Notes: generated by a model not told the origin, from the letters alone. A DNA stretch of 64,000 bases from Prosopis cineraria (GCF_029017545.1 NW_026555344.1:36792484-36856483); one strand, 5' to 3'. Shown: positions 22,378 to 35,153, counted from the first letter of the stretch. Translations and numbers: made by a program.

Positions 22378-23752
22378 CACATCAAATACCATATTGAAGG
22401 TTGAACACCCATCAAAGTAAAATACGCATAACCTTTGCAAAGACATGTGACGATGACAACAAAGGTGGAGGGTTTTGAGTATGGAAGACGTGAAGCTATC
22501 ATGTGGCCTGTCTTTCTCTTGTTGAAAGAATGTGCAGCCAAAGTGAAGTGCAGGAAAGGAAAGCCACAAAGAATAAAAGGCTTTGGATAAAACCTGGGAA
22601 GCACGAATACGTGCAAAATGCCGATGTGTCCGTGTCAGATACAGGATGTGGAAGCGGCGCATCTACTTTTCCAGTTTCAATCGGAAAAGGGCGGAGACAG
22701 GTTGTAGCCAAAACTTAGCATTTTAGCCTTTTTTTTTTTTCTCATTTCCAGAAATCAAAAGCCCTAACTTTCGTCCAGTTCCAGTCGATCCTTTCCCCTT
22801 TCTCACGTGAGCTTTGCTCTGTGTCTCCAAGGTTTGACCATCATCCTTCTTCAGTCACGGCTCACGGTTCTCTGTCTCTTTAGTCACTCCGAGCTCTGTC
22901 GCTTCACCCACGGTGCTTCTTTAATTAGTCAAGGCGCTCTATCTCTTCAACCCGTGATTCATCGCTCTGTCTCTCCGAGTCTGAGGTAGTTCTTCTTCAT
23001 CTTCTTCTCCTGTGTTGTTCTTCTTCATCTTCTTCTCCTACACTCTGTCACTTTTGGCGTTTGGCGTTCCCATATACTCAAGACCGCAAGCCTCGACGCT
23101 TCTTCTTCAAGTCCTCAATGCTGTTGTTCTAAAAAAATGTTTTTTTAAATGTTGCTTTAAAAAAAATATCCTTGCTTCCTAGAATATTACTGACTTATTG
23201 ATTGTCAATCTAATAATATTACTGATTTATTTTTTTTATTTCAGATGGATTATTTTATTGAGTTAAACATTGATCCGTGTAGTGGAGAGAGAACTTATAG
23301 AAAAGAGTAGTGGTGTCAATAAATATGAAAAAGATAAGAATTAATTTAAGTTGATTATTTTTTTTCATTTGATAATACTTAAGTGCTTAACTGCTTATTG
23401 TATTGTATTTTGTTATAGCATTAGACATTTTAAAATTATAGTTGTTGACTTTAAATATAAAATTATAAAATTAAAATATGTGTGTATCTAAATATTTAAT
23501 ATTTAATTATTTATATAGCTGTATTCGTATCCTAAAATTTTTAAAAATTGCCATGTCTACAAATCGTACTGTATCATATTTGATACTCCTACTTATATCA
23601 ATGCTTCATAGGATAAAACACTCAACTTTGGTTGAGTCCCCATGAGGGAGAAAATTTATCATCATCTGGTGGATAAGATGTTGAGGAAGATCTTAAAACT
23701 TAGTTTGCCTCTCTGATTTTTTACTTTGCCTTAGCTTTGGTTTGTATCCTCC
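22378..23752 (-). pseudogene. F-box pseudogene, copy C, split by a transposon
   Basis: Minus-strand fragment covering only the 5' part of the F-box gene: 22,378-22,593 and 23,611-23,752 match copy B 18,795-19,128. The C-terminal LRR part is absent because homology stops abruptly at 22,378 (TCAAATACCATATTGAAGG). The position equivalent to the ATG reads CCC instead of CAT on the plus strand, so the start codon is lost. Readable residues include SKAFYSLWLSFPALHF. The gene is interrupted at 22,594 by a 1,017-bp insertion with a 9-bp target duplication. Confidence 0.75.
22585..23619. mobile_element. Mutator-like (MULE-type) insertion, possible Pack-MULE
   Basis: Insertion at 22,594-23,610 flanked by a perfect 9-bp duplication GGATAAAAC (22,585-22,593; 23,611-23,619). 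Copies A and B carry the uninterrupted target (TTTGGATAAAACACTCAAC, TTTGGATAGAACACTCAAC), so the insertion is certain. Termini share GAAGCA (CTGGGAAGCACGAATACG at the left, reverse complement TATGAAGCATTGATATAAG at the right) but are otherwise diverged. Nine-base duplications are the hallmark of Mutator-like elements. The interior (22,740-23,110) is clearly GC-richer than its surroundings, with CTCTGTCTCT and TCTTCTTCATCTTCTTCTCC runs resembling a plant 5' leader or first exon. No transposase is visible, so it is non-autonomous. The transcript-like interior suggests captured gene sequence, which is inference. Confidence 0.75.
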
Positions 23753-25060
23753 CTCTTCTCAGACTTGTTACTGTGTTTTCCTAGAAATTACATCAAATAA
23801 AGGTATCATAAATATAACGTAAACCTAGGAACACCAAGGATATTTGTTGTCTCCTTTGCTACCACCCCCTAATGCTCAAAATCTCAGCCTTTATTTAGAG
23901 AAATTAGATGAATTTTTTCTTTATCATTACCTGAAATGTTAGATATTGGAAGAGGTAGCAGACACCACAAATTGGCCAAAATGAAAATCAGCGAGAGGGA
24001 AAACAAGCACCAACAATTCATGCCTAAATTACTAGGATGTTTATAGAGATTGTAGAAACTTAGTTAGGGATGCAAAAAAGACAAGAAAAAGTAAGGCAGA
24101 ATGGGGAAAGGGAGAAGAGACAGAAAGAGAGAATTAAGTACAGAAGAGTGAAACTCATAATTCTTGTCAATAAGGCCCAAACCTTAATCTTATAATTGAA
24201 TAGGACAATATTATAGACATCCTAAAATTAAATGTAAAAATAAGCATAATTGATGAAATCATGAAAAGATAACAATAATTTTAAATAAATACAAGATTAC
24301 AATAATTAAAATGAAATGTGTCTCAATCACAAAATTTATTTTGAACTAAAGGGTCAAGCATGAGGTTACAAGCTACTAGGCTACAAAGTTATTGGCCATA
24401 ACGGATTTTCTTATATCCATCAAAAAGTTACTCTTGTTGAGGAATCTCAATTGAGTAATGGATTAGAAGATACATTGTGTTCTTTTCTTGCAATATATTT
24501 ATAAGGATAAATAATGTTTGATTTGATTGCCCTCATCTATCATAACTATTTTGATAAAGATTTTTTTTAACAGTGATCATCATTTAAATATTTAAATCTC
24601 TATTTATATTTGTGGAAAAAATATTTGGATGGATTAGTTCTCTTTTGATTCCTAGCATTAAGAATATCCCATCGTGATTGGGTTGCCAGATATGCAGTAT
24701 ATCTTCTCGATCGATTTTTTGTATATTTTCATTGTTTGTTATTTTTTTAATATTTCTAGTTCAGAACAGTTTAAATTACACACGGAAGAGAACAAATCAG
24801 CACAAGGAATTGAGGGTGTAAAATTGTAAGTGTATTGAAATTTCAATACAACATTTATTCTAAATTTGTTAAGAAGAATAACACATTTTGTTTTATAAAA
24901 TTCTTGAGCGAAGAATGCAAGAACATATTATATGGGTTTATTAAACAGAACAGACAAATGGGGAAAGATTAACAAAATTTTATATCTATCTATTAAAGGT
25001 TATTGCTAATCTTTTCCACTAAAAACAAACGGTTATTACTGATCAATCGGAACGATTATC
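23753..25060. repeat. Upstream flank of F-box copy C, duplicated with copy A
   Basis: Aligns with 2,696-4,088 plus 7,778-7,795. Near 25,008-25,055 it preserves the empty target of the LINE (GGTTATTGCT ... GTTATTACTGATCAATCGGAACGAT). No gene is visible. Confidence 0.7.
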
Positions 25061-25846
25061 ATTTTTTCTGACTAATTAATGTAATGTCTCCCAAACCATT
25101 TTTATATACATGACAAACATGCTATATCTTTGTCATCGTAAATAGATTTTTTATAGTTTATATTTTTTAAAATATTTTCTAATCATTGTCAATATTTATA
25201 ATGTGCAATTTCTTCTAGTTTTAATTGATTTTAAATTAGATATTTGTTGTTTATTTTATTTAAAGGTTAAGATTATTAATTAATGATTATATTTTCAAAA
25301 CAAAAATACTTTTAAAATTTATAGAAAAATTGATTAACACATTTAGCTAAAAAAACAAAAAGAAAAGCTAATTTAATATAATGATTACATTTTTATTCAT
25401 TTTTTATGAAATTTTTGTATATATGTAAACAATATTTAAAAAATATAATCTATTTACATAAATTTTTATTTATAAAAATTATGTCGTTAATTCTAAAGTC
25501 ATAAAATGTTTTAATAAAAATATAAAAGTTCTTAATTTTATTTTTTAAAATAAATAATTTAATGAGTTTAACATTTAGGGATTGATACATTCAACCGATC
25601 AAACAGTAATAAGAGTTTAATTAAAATAAAATAAATGATAAGGATCTAATTTAAAATTAAAGAATTAGAAAAACTTACAAATTAATTTTTTTCAAATTAA
25701 ATTTATATTTCACCGCAGTCTGACATTTATTCATTTATTTTTTAATCAAATCAATCTTCAAAAACATGACCCATCACAAAATATGACAACGGTGGGCTAA
25801 CGGCATCACAATTATGCACAAAAAATGGATTATTTATTTTTTAATA

Positions 25847-26525
25847 TTAGGAAAATGATAATTAAGAACCCCATAAAAATATTAATGACAATTACAAATC
25901 TTAAATTATTAAAAATCTCAATAACACACACGGTCCTAACTCCTAACTTGCAATTAAAATTATGCAAATAGTCAATTGAAAAACTAACAAAGTACATATA
26001 GAATTATTTGTAATGTCCATTAGAAATTTATGAAAGTCAATTATAACTAGTGAAGCTTGATTTTTTAATATTAATATATAGATAAATTATTTAAAAAAGT
26101 AAAAAATGTGCTTAAAATTATTTATAATGTCAGTTAAAAATTTTTAAAAGTTAGTTATGAATTATAAACTAATCATGTGTGATTTTTTTGCTGTCAATAT
26201 ATGGATAAATTGTTTGAGAAAATTCAAAAAATATACTGAGGATTATCTATAGTGTGAGTTAGAAATTTATGAAAATTAATTATAAATCATAAGCCACTTA
26301 CTTGTAATTTTTTACTATTGCTTGAAAAATCAATAAAAAAAATTGAGAATTCTTTATAGCATCATTAGTTAGAAATTTTTAAAAGCTTGTTGTGACTTTG
26401 AAGCCAATCCACAAAAGATAATTTATTGTAAGTAAAGATCATAATCTCTTGTTGAGATTTCAATAATTCAAAACTTGTAATTATTATTAATGTTTTTACT
26501 GAGATCCCTAATTGTCATTTTCTAA
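25847..26525. mobile_element. Foldback element with internal ~120-bp tandem repeats
   Basis: Left arm 25,847-25,940 (TTAGGAAAATGATAATTAAG ... ATTAAAAATCTCAATAACA) is the imperfect reverse complement of 26,440-26,525 (... TGTCATTTTCTAA). Between the arms, about 26,000-26,400 holds three to four degenerate direct repeats of about 110-125 bp, each with the core ATTATTTATAATGTCAGTTA followed by GAAATTTATGAAA. Non-coding. No reliable target duplication was found. Confidence 0.6.
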
Positions 26526-26529
26526 AATG

Positions 26530-28620
26530 ATAACTATAATAAATTAAATAACATTCATACCTATACTCAGAGGAATATATTGATCCACTCCCTTTCATTT
26601 GGCCCAATTACCATTAGTTATTGATAAATAACTTTTATTTTATATAATGCGTGAATTAAAATACTATTCTTGTGTCACGTTGTGAATATTTAATCTGAAT
26701 TGATTTGGGTCAAATAACACGACCCAGCTGGAATTTAAAAGGTGGGGCCTGTAATTACGCGTTGGGGCACTATTTTTGACTTGAGAAATGGGAAATCGGA
26801 TGCTTTAACCAAAAGGGAAGGGATTAAACTAACCAAAAAATGTAATTTAAAAACGAAAGGAAACCATAATAAAAATGTTTCATGTAGAAAAAAAAAAGGT
26901 CGCATGTATATGATGATGAGCCCCGTTGAATATTGCTATAAGCATGTAGCACCAATAATATTATAATTTTGTTTTCACTATGGTTAATTAGTCATCACTA
27001 CCAATTGTCTTCTACTTATATAAATTAAATAACACATGGCACATTATAAATTTGAGAAAATTGGCCACGAGGGTCAAAATATCCAAATATTATTTGAGTA
27101 GAAGTCCCAAGAGTTAGCATAAAACTTAGGGAGAATCTCACTTCGAGCTCTCAAAATACAAAAATTTACGCCATAAGTTCAAGGGCTTTTTTTGCAAATT
27201 TTATTGTGGATGAAGAGACGCATTTGCTCTTGTTTTAATAGAATGTTTCATAAATATACAACATAATATCCACAAATTCTCAATACAATATTCATGATAT
27301 GCAACATATTTAGTGAACATTAACTTGAAGCATGTTGTTTCAACTGAAATATATTGTTTATTATGAACTTTATGTTATACAAATATTGCAAGTCTATATA
27401 TGTTTATTATGTTGTATATTCATGAATATTATGTTATTCATCATTTACTTTTTGTATATTTTACTTTAGGTAAAACCATGCCCACCAGATGTGTCATGCA
27501 TTCACAAATATTATATTTAAAATTTGTAGATATTATGTTGTGCATACATAAATATACTCTTGAGACAAGAGCAATTGCATCTTTTTTTATACGTTGCGTC
27601 TTTTTATTCATAACAAAATTTGTAAAAAAAAAAAACCTCCCAAGCCTATAGTGCATTTTCAAATTCTATTAAGCTTGAAATGTAATATTTTGTGTTTTGG
27701 GAGTTTTAAATGAGATTCTCCCTAAAACCCACAAGGGATCACGCTTGGGAAGAGATCGGACAATATATGTTTTAGGGAAAATACCAAAATATCCTTCTCT
27801 GTTTTGTTAGCCTTTTTTTTTTTTTTGCTTGCGCACCAGTATCCTAAGCTTTATCCAGACTAATTCGGCTCAACATCAGTTCGAGCCACCTCGAGAAGTG
27901 TGGTACCTCACATCGGGAAATTATGTAGCTACATATCCTAAGACTCGAATGCCAAATCTCAGGTTAAGCTAACTTACCCCTTTTTCAAGTGAGTCAAGCA
28001 CCTGTGGTTGTTTTGTTAGTCTTCAAGAGTCATCCATGCCGCCACGCCTTTGATTCTTTAGATTTTTCAAAAGTCTTCAAGCTTCATCCCGCAACTAGCA
28101 ATTTTCTTTAGTGAGTGCACTAATCTTCCCATTTTCTCCATGTATATCTTCAACATCAATAATGAAATTTCTTGCACTGATCTTCAAATGTCATTCACAT
28201 ATCTTCAATCTTAGGTTTTCTTCCACGCCATTGCCTAGTAAAGAATGTAGAGTAAACTTTGCTCTCATTTGAATATTCAAGGAGGGAAATTTGTTGCAGT
28301 TATCATTTAAGCACATAATTTTTTATTATATAGAGATATTTTTTTATTAAAGTCAATTCTATTTTAATTATTATTAAGTATTAAATATAAGCAATTTTTT
28401 ATTAAAAATTTAAATTTAGATTCGCTACATTATAAACTCTTGTTTAAACACATGTAAAGGATTTGATTGGTACTTTTTTTGTTGTTTGGATCAACCTCTG
28501 TTAGAAGTGGTGGAAAAAGACAAGAACGGTCTTATACTGTGGACTAGCTTTGTCATCATTTTTTATTAATGCATGCTCTCACTTTTGAATTTTGTTTAAA
28601 AAAAAAAGAAAAAAGAGCCG
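26530..28620. other. Intergenic, no gene seen
   Basis: AT-rich DNA with scattered small frames lacking recognisable content. The segment at about 27,840-28,010 is GC-richer (CAGTTCGAGCCACCTCGAG, TACCTCACATCGGG) and resembles transposon-derived sequence, but no ends were identified. Confidence 0.4.
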
Positions 28621-28624
28621 GAAA

Positions 28625-28870
28625 GGTGATCTGCAAATCGGGTGACGCAGGCACAGCGCACTGACCACGCGTGCCATTCCCACTCGCTTGGCACTCTCAT
28701 TGCTTTGATTGTTAACTTGAAGTACATGACATTCACTCATTACCATACCTGTCCTCGACGTGACTCCTCATCCCTTCCCCTTCTTTCACTTCTACTTCTT
28801 CGCCACGTCATCACCCTCTGCACATGATGTCATTATTATCCTTTCGAATACGGCCAACCCGAACCACATT
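28625..28870. other. Small GC-richer island of unknown nature
   Basis: A 240-bp stretch that stands out from the AT-rich background, with G-box-like cores (GCCACGTCATC near 28,802; CACGCGTG near 28,668) and a pyrimidine-rich run (CTTCCCCTTCTTTCACTTC). It resembles a plant core promoter or leader but no gene follows; a MITE-like element starts directly downstream. Confidence 0.35.
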
Positions 28871-28876
28871 CATTGA

Positions 28877-29590
28877 GCGTGCGTTTTGGTTTCAATTTGT
28901 TGAAAGTTTATTTATTAAAAGTTTATTTAATAAAAATTAATTATTATAATAAAATTTATATTTAAATATATTTTAAAAAATTTAATTTAATATATTAAAA
29001 GTTTTTAATTTGTAATTATAAAATATACTTTTAAATATATAATTATAAAAAAATATTAATTTATGATGATTTATAATTTTTATTATACAAATATAATATA
29101 TTTAAAAATTTAAAAAATATGATAAATATTTTAAATAATATAAATTTTGATTTATAATGCTAAAAATTTAATCTCTAGTTATTTATATTTTTTTTAATTT
29201 ATAATTTTAAAAAATGTGATGAAAATTTATAATTTTTATTATATATTAATACTAAAAATTAACATGATTAATTATTCAATTTATAATACTAAAAAATTGA
29301 TACTAATTATTATTATTGAAATGATAGTTTTATTTTTAATGAATTAATTAATTTTTAAATAAAAAATAAGAGATTAAACTTGAGATAATATAATCAAATA
29401 ATATTCTATTTTTTAAATTCACTTTTCAAAAGTTTCAAATAATTATGTTTTAAAAATTTACTTTCAACTACTGTTTGAATATATTTTTAGGATGTATTTT
29501 TTTGTAAAATATTTTATTTAAATAACTTTCAACTTTGTAAAAGTAAAATTTTGCTTCCTGAGTGTGAAACGGAAAAAAACTAAACGGGCC
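28877..29590. mobile_element. Candidate MITE with CGTTT-type termini
   Basis: The GC-rich word GCGTGCGTTTTGGTTTC at the left edge pairs imperfectly with AACTAAACGGGCC at the right edge. The interior is extremely AT-rich and non-coding. Termini of this kind are common in plant DNA transposons, but the target duplication is not resolvable. Confidence 0.4.
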
Positions 29591-32500
29591 TTAATAACCT
29601 ATCTGGATTAAAAAAAATACGTATTGTATTAGGTTTAACTTATTTTTAGATTCGGCCCTCTAAGTTATACAGTACTTATTTAATTTTTTTAAATTTTAAA
29701 AAATAATACAGAAATGAAAAGTTTTAATATTAATATGATGTTTTACGAATGGTTGAAAAAAATGCGCCACCAATATATGAGATTAATCTATTCCATCAAG
29801 ACTTATTCCAAATCCACTTGTCTGGTTGGGTTTGAGTTGGCAATAACTCCCTCCATTTTTAATTTTTAATTTTTATGTTTTAATAAATAATATGGGCTAA
29901 ATATACTAACCCTAACCTATTAGAATTAAGTCATTTAATTGTGAAGTTCTCTAATTCAAGTTAAAAATATTTATTTTTATTCAGGTCAACTGTTCCAACA
30001 CAGCTCTTAGTAACAGTGGGCTAACTCGTAACGTGCCCTATATTTTTAACTCTAATTATCATCACTTAGCATCATATAAAAACAAATTACATAATAAATA
30101 TTTCCTCCATTCAAAAATGTAAAAGCATATTTTAAAAAATTGAATGTTAAAAAATATAAAATATTTTTAATCTTTTAAAATATAATTATTATCTTTTTTT
30201 TTAAGTGTCTCTACTAATAATAACTTTATATTTAGTAAAAAGTGTTTGATAGAATATATATAAAAAGATATGATTAGTTTGAAAGTAAGTAATTCTTGTA
30301 TTAAAATGTAATATTTAATTAAAAATATTTTATATTTTTAAAAGGAATGAATATGTTTTATATTAGTATAAATTCTTATTCTATGATCGGATTTTAGCTG
30401 TGTGTGAGTGTCCATATTTGGGACTACTTGGCATGTGATGGATGATTGGGAGAGTAGGGGGATATCGCCCACGAATCACTTCCCAACAAACAGCTAAGAG
30501 CTATCTAATCAAACAACCCACATAATGTCATCTATCATCATAACTAGAGCAATTTTTTATATGGCCAATTTTAGTCTTGGCTTTCTCCTATTTTGGTTTG
30601 GTGACAAAATACATTTAAGTGATAAATAAATGTTTGAATTTTTGTTAAATAAATGTTTATATTTAATGCCTAATAGTATTAGATTATCCCCAATAAAAAA
30701 ACACATGTGAGAGACAAAAAAATACTTCTTAATAAAATAAATCAAGAAAAGGTATAAAAATAACATAAAATCACAATGTTCATGATTTGCTATAAATACA
30801 ATAGATTGCATCTAAGCACTTCTCTATGTAACAACTTAGGTAGAAGTGATTTATCGTTATTTATACTCTCAATACTCAGGGGAGAAAATTTCTGCTACTC
30901 ACAGGCCCAACTCCTTGTCCTCTGTTTGGAAAAAAAAAAAAAGGACAGACTACGTAATTTTGAAATTTGTACAAATGTACGGAGTATGGACCTGTTGTGT
31001 TACTCCCTCCAAAATCCAAATTATAACATTTTCTTTTTGTTTCAAAAAATATATGACATTTTTTAAAAAATTTGCTTGATTTAAAATATGGGATATTAAA
31101 TAATTTTTATAATTATTTTTACAATTATACACATACTTCATTTATTATCATTCTTTTTTCAAAAATAATACATTAGAATTTCAGATTTCATTATTAAGGC
31201 ACTTTTATATAATTTTTATGAGGGTATGATTGAAAAATTATCTCAAATTTAATACATTAAATTTTTATATAATTTTTTAAAACTGTAAAATAGTTATCAA
31301 TATTTTATACCGTGATCAAAAGTATTTATTACTTTATTCATCTTAATTTATAAAATATTTTTAGAAGTGTTTAATATTTTAAAATATAAGACATTTCAAT
31401 AAAAATAATGCTTTTTTTGTTAAAAAATATAAAGTATTTTTTGAGGAGTTAGATATTTAAAAATATCAGACATTTTTAATCTTTTAAGGTGTAGTCATTG
31501 TCTTTTTTTTTTAAATGCCCTTATGATAGTGACTTTACATTTATTATAGGGTGTTTAATAGGGGTAAAAAATAGGATTAGTTTAAAAGTAAATAACAACT
31601 TTATTAAAAGTTAAAATTTAATTAAAAATACTTTATATTTTTTAATGAAAAAAATATTTCATTTATTATGCTTTTCCAATATATAACCCTTTGTTCATTG
31701 TTATATTTTCTATCTCTATTTAATGTTTTATCAAAAAATTATATTAAATGAAACGCATTTTTTGTATATTTATATTTACATTTAAAAAAATAAAATTATA
31801 TAATTTATTTAATTAATTTTAATGATAAGTATAATTTTATTAAAAGAATATCTTAAAATTTAAGATGAGAAGAATTGATGGATGACAAATTTGGGAAAAT
31901 GGTACGTGTAGCCGTACGTGTTAAGTATGGTGGGAATGCATGATCGTTGACCAGATTTCAATACATTTAAGTTGGACGGCTTGGAATCTCGAAAGGACAA
32001 TAAAGGACAAGCCCCAATAGGCTTTTGTACGGCTCGACCTGGATTATATTGTCATTCCACTTCCCCGAAGGGGCGCATTTCCCGCCTCCATCATCTTTTT
32101 TTTTTTTTTTTGGGTGAAATTTTCTCCCAGTCTTTAATCCTTTCACTGTTTTTTTTTTTTTTTTAAAACAATTCACAGACGCTCGTCCTTAACAACTTTG
32201 GCTCGCCCAACAAAAATCCTTTCTCCTAAAAATGCCAACTCCTTCTTCCAACCTCCGATTGGCAAGACGTGGTTTGCGTTAACCAATTAGCAATCCATAT
32301 TAAGATGTTGAAAATTTAATCTGCTGATTTTTACAATCTTTTTAATTTTAAATTAGATTACTGTAATTTATTTTTTTAATTAAATATTTATTATTTGATT
32401 TTTTTTTGGCCTGAACCATTATTTGATATATTAAATGTGTTAGTTTAAATTCTCGAATTTTTTTCCTTGTAAAAAATGAATTTGAAAACTTTTAATTTTT

Positions 32501-32814
32501 ATTACAAATTACATAGCTTTAGAATGAATTACAGAGTTTTTATAACTTAAAATTTTGATAATTAGGTTATGTTTTCTAAATAATTTTTATGGACATAAAA
32601 TTTTTATTAAAACTTTAATATAAATATTAAATAAAATTTTCTACAAATTTTAAAAAAATTTATATTGAAATTTAATTATGTATTAATAATTTTAGTATTA
32701 GGGGATTAATATATTTAATCAATCAAACTATAAGGTTTGATTAAAATAAAATAAACTATATGAATTCAATTTAAAATTGAAAAAAAAATTTGATTTGCAA
32801 ACTAATTTTTTGTT
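29591..32814. other. AT-rich intergenic stretch with Stowaway-like traces
   Basis: No gene seen. TACTCCCTCC at 31,001-31,010, with a plausible inverted counterpart GAGGAGTTA at 31,443-31,451, and a TACGGAGTA word at 30,978-30,986 are signatures typical of Stowaway/Tc1-mariner MITEs. The blocks at 30,110-30,350 and 31,430-31,660 resemble one another (CATTTTTAATCTTTTAA, TTTAATTAAAAATAC). The elements are too decayed to bound. Confidence 0.4.
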
Positions 32815-33068
32815 GGATTAATAAGCATTTTAGATTCTAAACTAGTGTACGAATAGTATTTTAGATCATGAATCTTAAAATGTACAAAAACTTCTTTCAA
32901 TTTTTAAATTTCAAATATTTGAAATCTCACCATTAATTTAAAGAGAACGGCCATTACTTTTATAATTTTGAAGCTTAGTAGCATGTTAATTTTTTACACA
33001 TTTTATAAGTTTAGGGTTCGTAATGTTATTCATGTAATAGTTTAGGGTTTAAGATACTCATTAGTCCT
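32815..33068. mobile_element. Small foldback MITE
   Basis: Left arm GGATTAATAAGCATTTTAGA TTCTAAACTAGT is the imperfect reverse complement of the right arm (ATAGTTTAGGGTTTAAGATACTCATTAGTCC). Arms are about 75 bp around a non-coding centre. Confidence 0.5.
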
Positions 33069-33650
33069 TTTTTCTTAATATATTACAATAAAATAAACTA
33101 CATAAACCTAATTTACATACGAGAAAAATTAGAAGAATTTGTAGAGTAATTTTTTCTTAATATATTTATAAAAGTATTAACAGTTCATATTCATAAATTA
33201 TGAATATCCCAGAGCTTATTCTAATCAAAATAAAAAATAATAGATGTATTAAAATTTTCATATCTAGCACCAATACTTTCGAATTAGATCTGAGCGAGTA
33301 TATGATTTCCGTTTTCCAGAAGGGAGAAAAAGACTCGAACGAGTATTCTTCATTATAGGTTCAAATGGAAAGAAATGGTTTCTAGGGATCGATTAAGCGA
33401 ACATTTTTTTTATGAATCGTTAATCATGGGTGTCAAAATTCCACGTTGACAAAATTATTATATTTCTAAATTATCTAATTATTTATTAATGACGTGTATA
33501 ATGCTTGAAATGAGGTTACTATACCAGCACTTTTGATAGTTCACATTGATTTTAGAGAGGAGACTAATCATGTACTGCCAATTAAACCAGCCAATAATAA
33601 CTAATAAGAAGTCAAAAGTCCGCCCTCATTTGTTTTCAGAACCTCTGGTT

Positions 33651-33934
33651 GAAATTAAAAGTAAAAATATCAATAAACACATAGCTCAACTAGTGAGAAA
33701 TTATGTTAGTTTAACTAATAATTTTGAGTTTGAGTCCTAAACATACAAATGTGTTAATTACTCTATAAGAGAGTTTTGCCACTAATGTGATCTTACTCAG
33801 CTAAACGAGAATTAGGTATACATCAATGTTAAATATTTATTGGAGGAGCTTTGTTGCCAATGTGATCCTATCTAACTTGGCTCATAAATAATGGATAATT
33901 ATATATATAAAAAAGAAATTAAAAGTAGAAATAT
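33651..33934 (+). mobile_element. SINE-like retroposon with 20-bp target duplications
   Basis: Element 33,671-33,914 flanked by GAAATTAAAAGTAAAAATAT (33,651-33,670) and GAAATTAAAAGTAGAAATAT (33,915-33,934), one mismatch in 20. Near its 5' end it has an A-box-like TAGCTCAACTAGTGAG (about 33,682) and a B-box-like GAGTTTGAGTCC (about 33,726), spaced as in a tRNA-derived pol III promoter. It ends in an A-rich tail (ATATATAAAAAA). Non-coding and about 244 bp, a normal SINE size. Confidence 0.7.
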
Positions 33935-35140
33935 TTAATTTAAAGAGGCAATTTATAACTCTTTTTAAATTTTATTCTACAAAAGATATAATTTTTAATC
34001 TCTAAAATTTTTAATTATCCATTCAGCCTAAATTTTTAATAAGTCTTTAAAATTTGACTTATTAAAAACTTAGTTCTAATAGTTCATCTGAGGAGAGTTG
34101 AGTTTGCAATTTGGCCAACTTCAAATACCCATTAAAAGAGGCATTTAGTATTTAGTATTTAACTATATCTTAAATAAAATTACTTTTAATAAAAAAATAA
34201 CTATGCACAATAAAAAAATTTATTAAGTTAAAGAATTATATGATGAATTGAATTGTTTCAAGTCAAAATAATTATAAAAATTTTATTGTTTAAAGTTTAA
34301 AAACTGAATTAATAATTGAAAAAAGTTATTGATCAAAGTATACATTTTCCGTTTATTCTACTTCTTTTTCCTTTTTGCTTTATAAGGTCTTTTTCTGAGG
34401 TTGGGAAAAAAGATTGAGGCAAAATAAGCCCTAAACGCACCCAATTTTTTTAAAATGTTATGGAGAAACCTCTTTAAACAATCAGAAAGAAAATCTATAT
34501 TCTTTTTAGGATGTAAATCCAAATTGTTTTCTTATTTTTGGCTCATTTTCATTGATTTTTGTTTTTATGATTTTCACTAACATAGTTTTTTCCTTTCCTT
34601 TCTTCCCCTCTGCCACAACTGACCTTTTTTTTTTTTTTAGTTATTAATCTTTATGTTGCGACACTTGCCAACAAAATACAAATTTAATATTTTTTGGAAG
34701 TTCCCTAACATTACAATTTACAAAATGAGTAATAGTTACACGAACATAACTTTTACAGTATTATATTATTATTTGTAACATATTTCACAAGATCCTTAGA
34801 CATAACTCAAATGATGGTCATGGTTATACCTTCAATTGAATCAAGCAAATACATATTGCCTTTCAATCAATGAAATACATACAATCTATACTAAATCATC
34901 CCGTGCCATCAATAGTTACATGGTAATGATTCAAGTTTCTAGAAGAAAATAACAGCATAATTTCATAATTTGCTTGCTGGTGATAAATAAAAAAAATTAA
35001 ATATACTAAAAAGAAAAAAATAAAATTCATGAATTTTGACTTGAAATTGACGTTTACTCCAAAGAAAAAGAAAAATAAAAAAAATAAAATAAAAGTAAAC
35101 TGGGGTAAGTGGGAGAGTTGGCCGAGTCTTGAAGTATAAT
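33935..35140. other. Intergenic upstream of the VAL gene
   Basis: AT-rich non-coding DNA leading into the promoter region of the VAL-like gene. No transposon or gene was recognised. Confidence 0.4.
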
Positions 35141-35145
35141 CATCG

Positions 35146-35153
35146 TGCATGCA
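35146..35153. promoter_or_regulatory. RY motif TGCATGCA, upstream copy
   Basis: Perfect palindromic RY element about 430 bp upstream of the VAL start codon. RY motifs are the known target of the B3 domain of VAL/ABI3-type proteins. Confidence 0.5.

Noticed and set aside
31967..32176. Small frames around 31,967-32,176 on both strands
   Set aside because: Created by poly-T tracts (poly-Lys on one strand, poly-Phe on the other); no coding signal.
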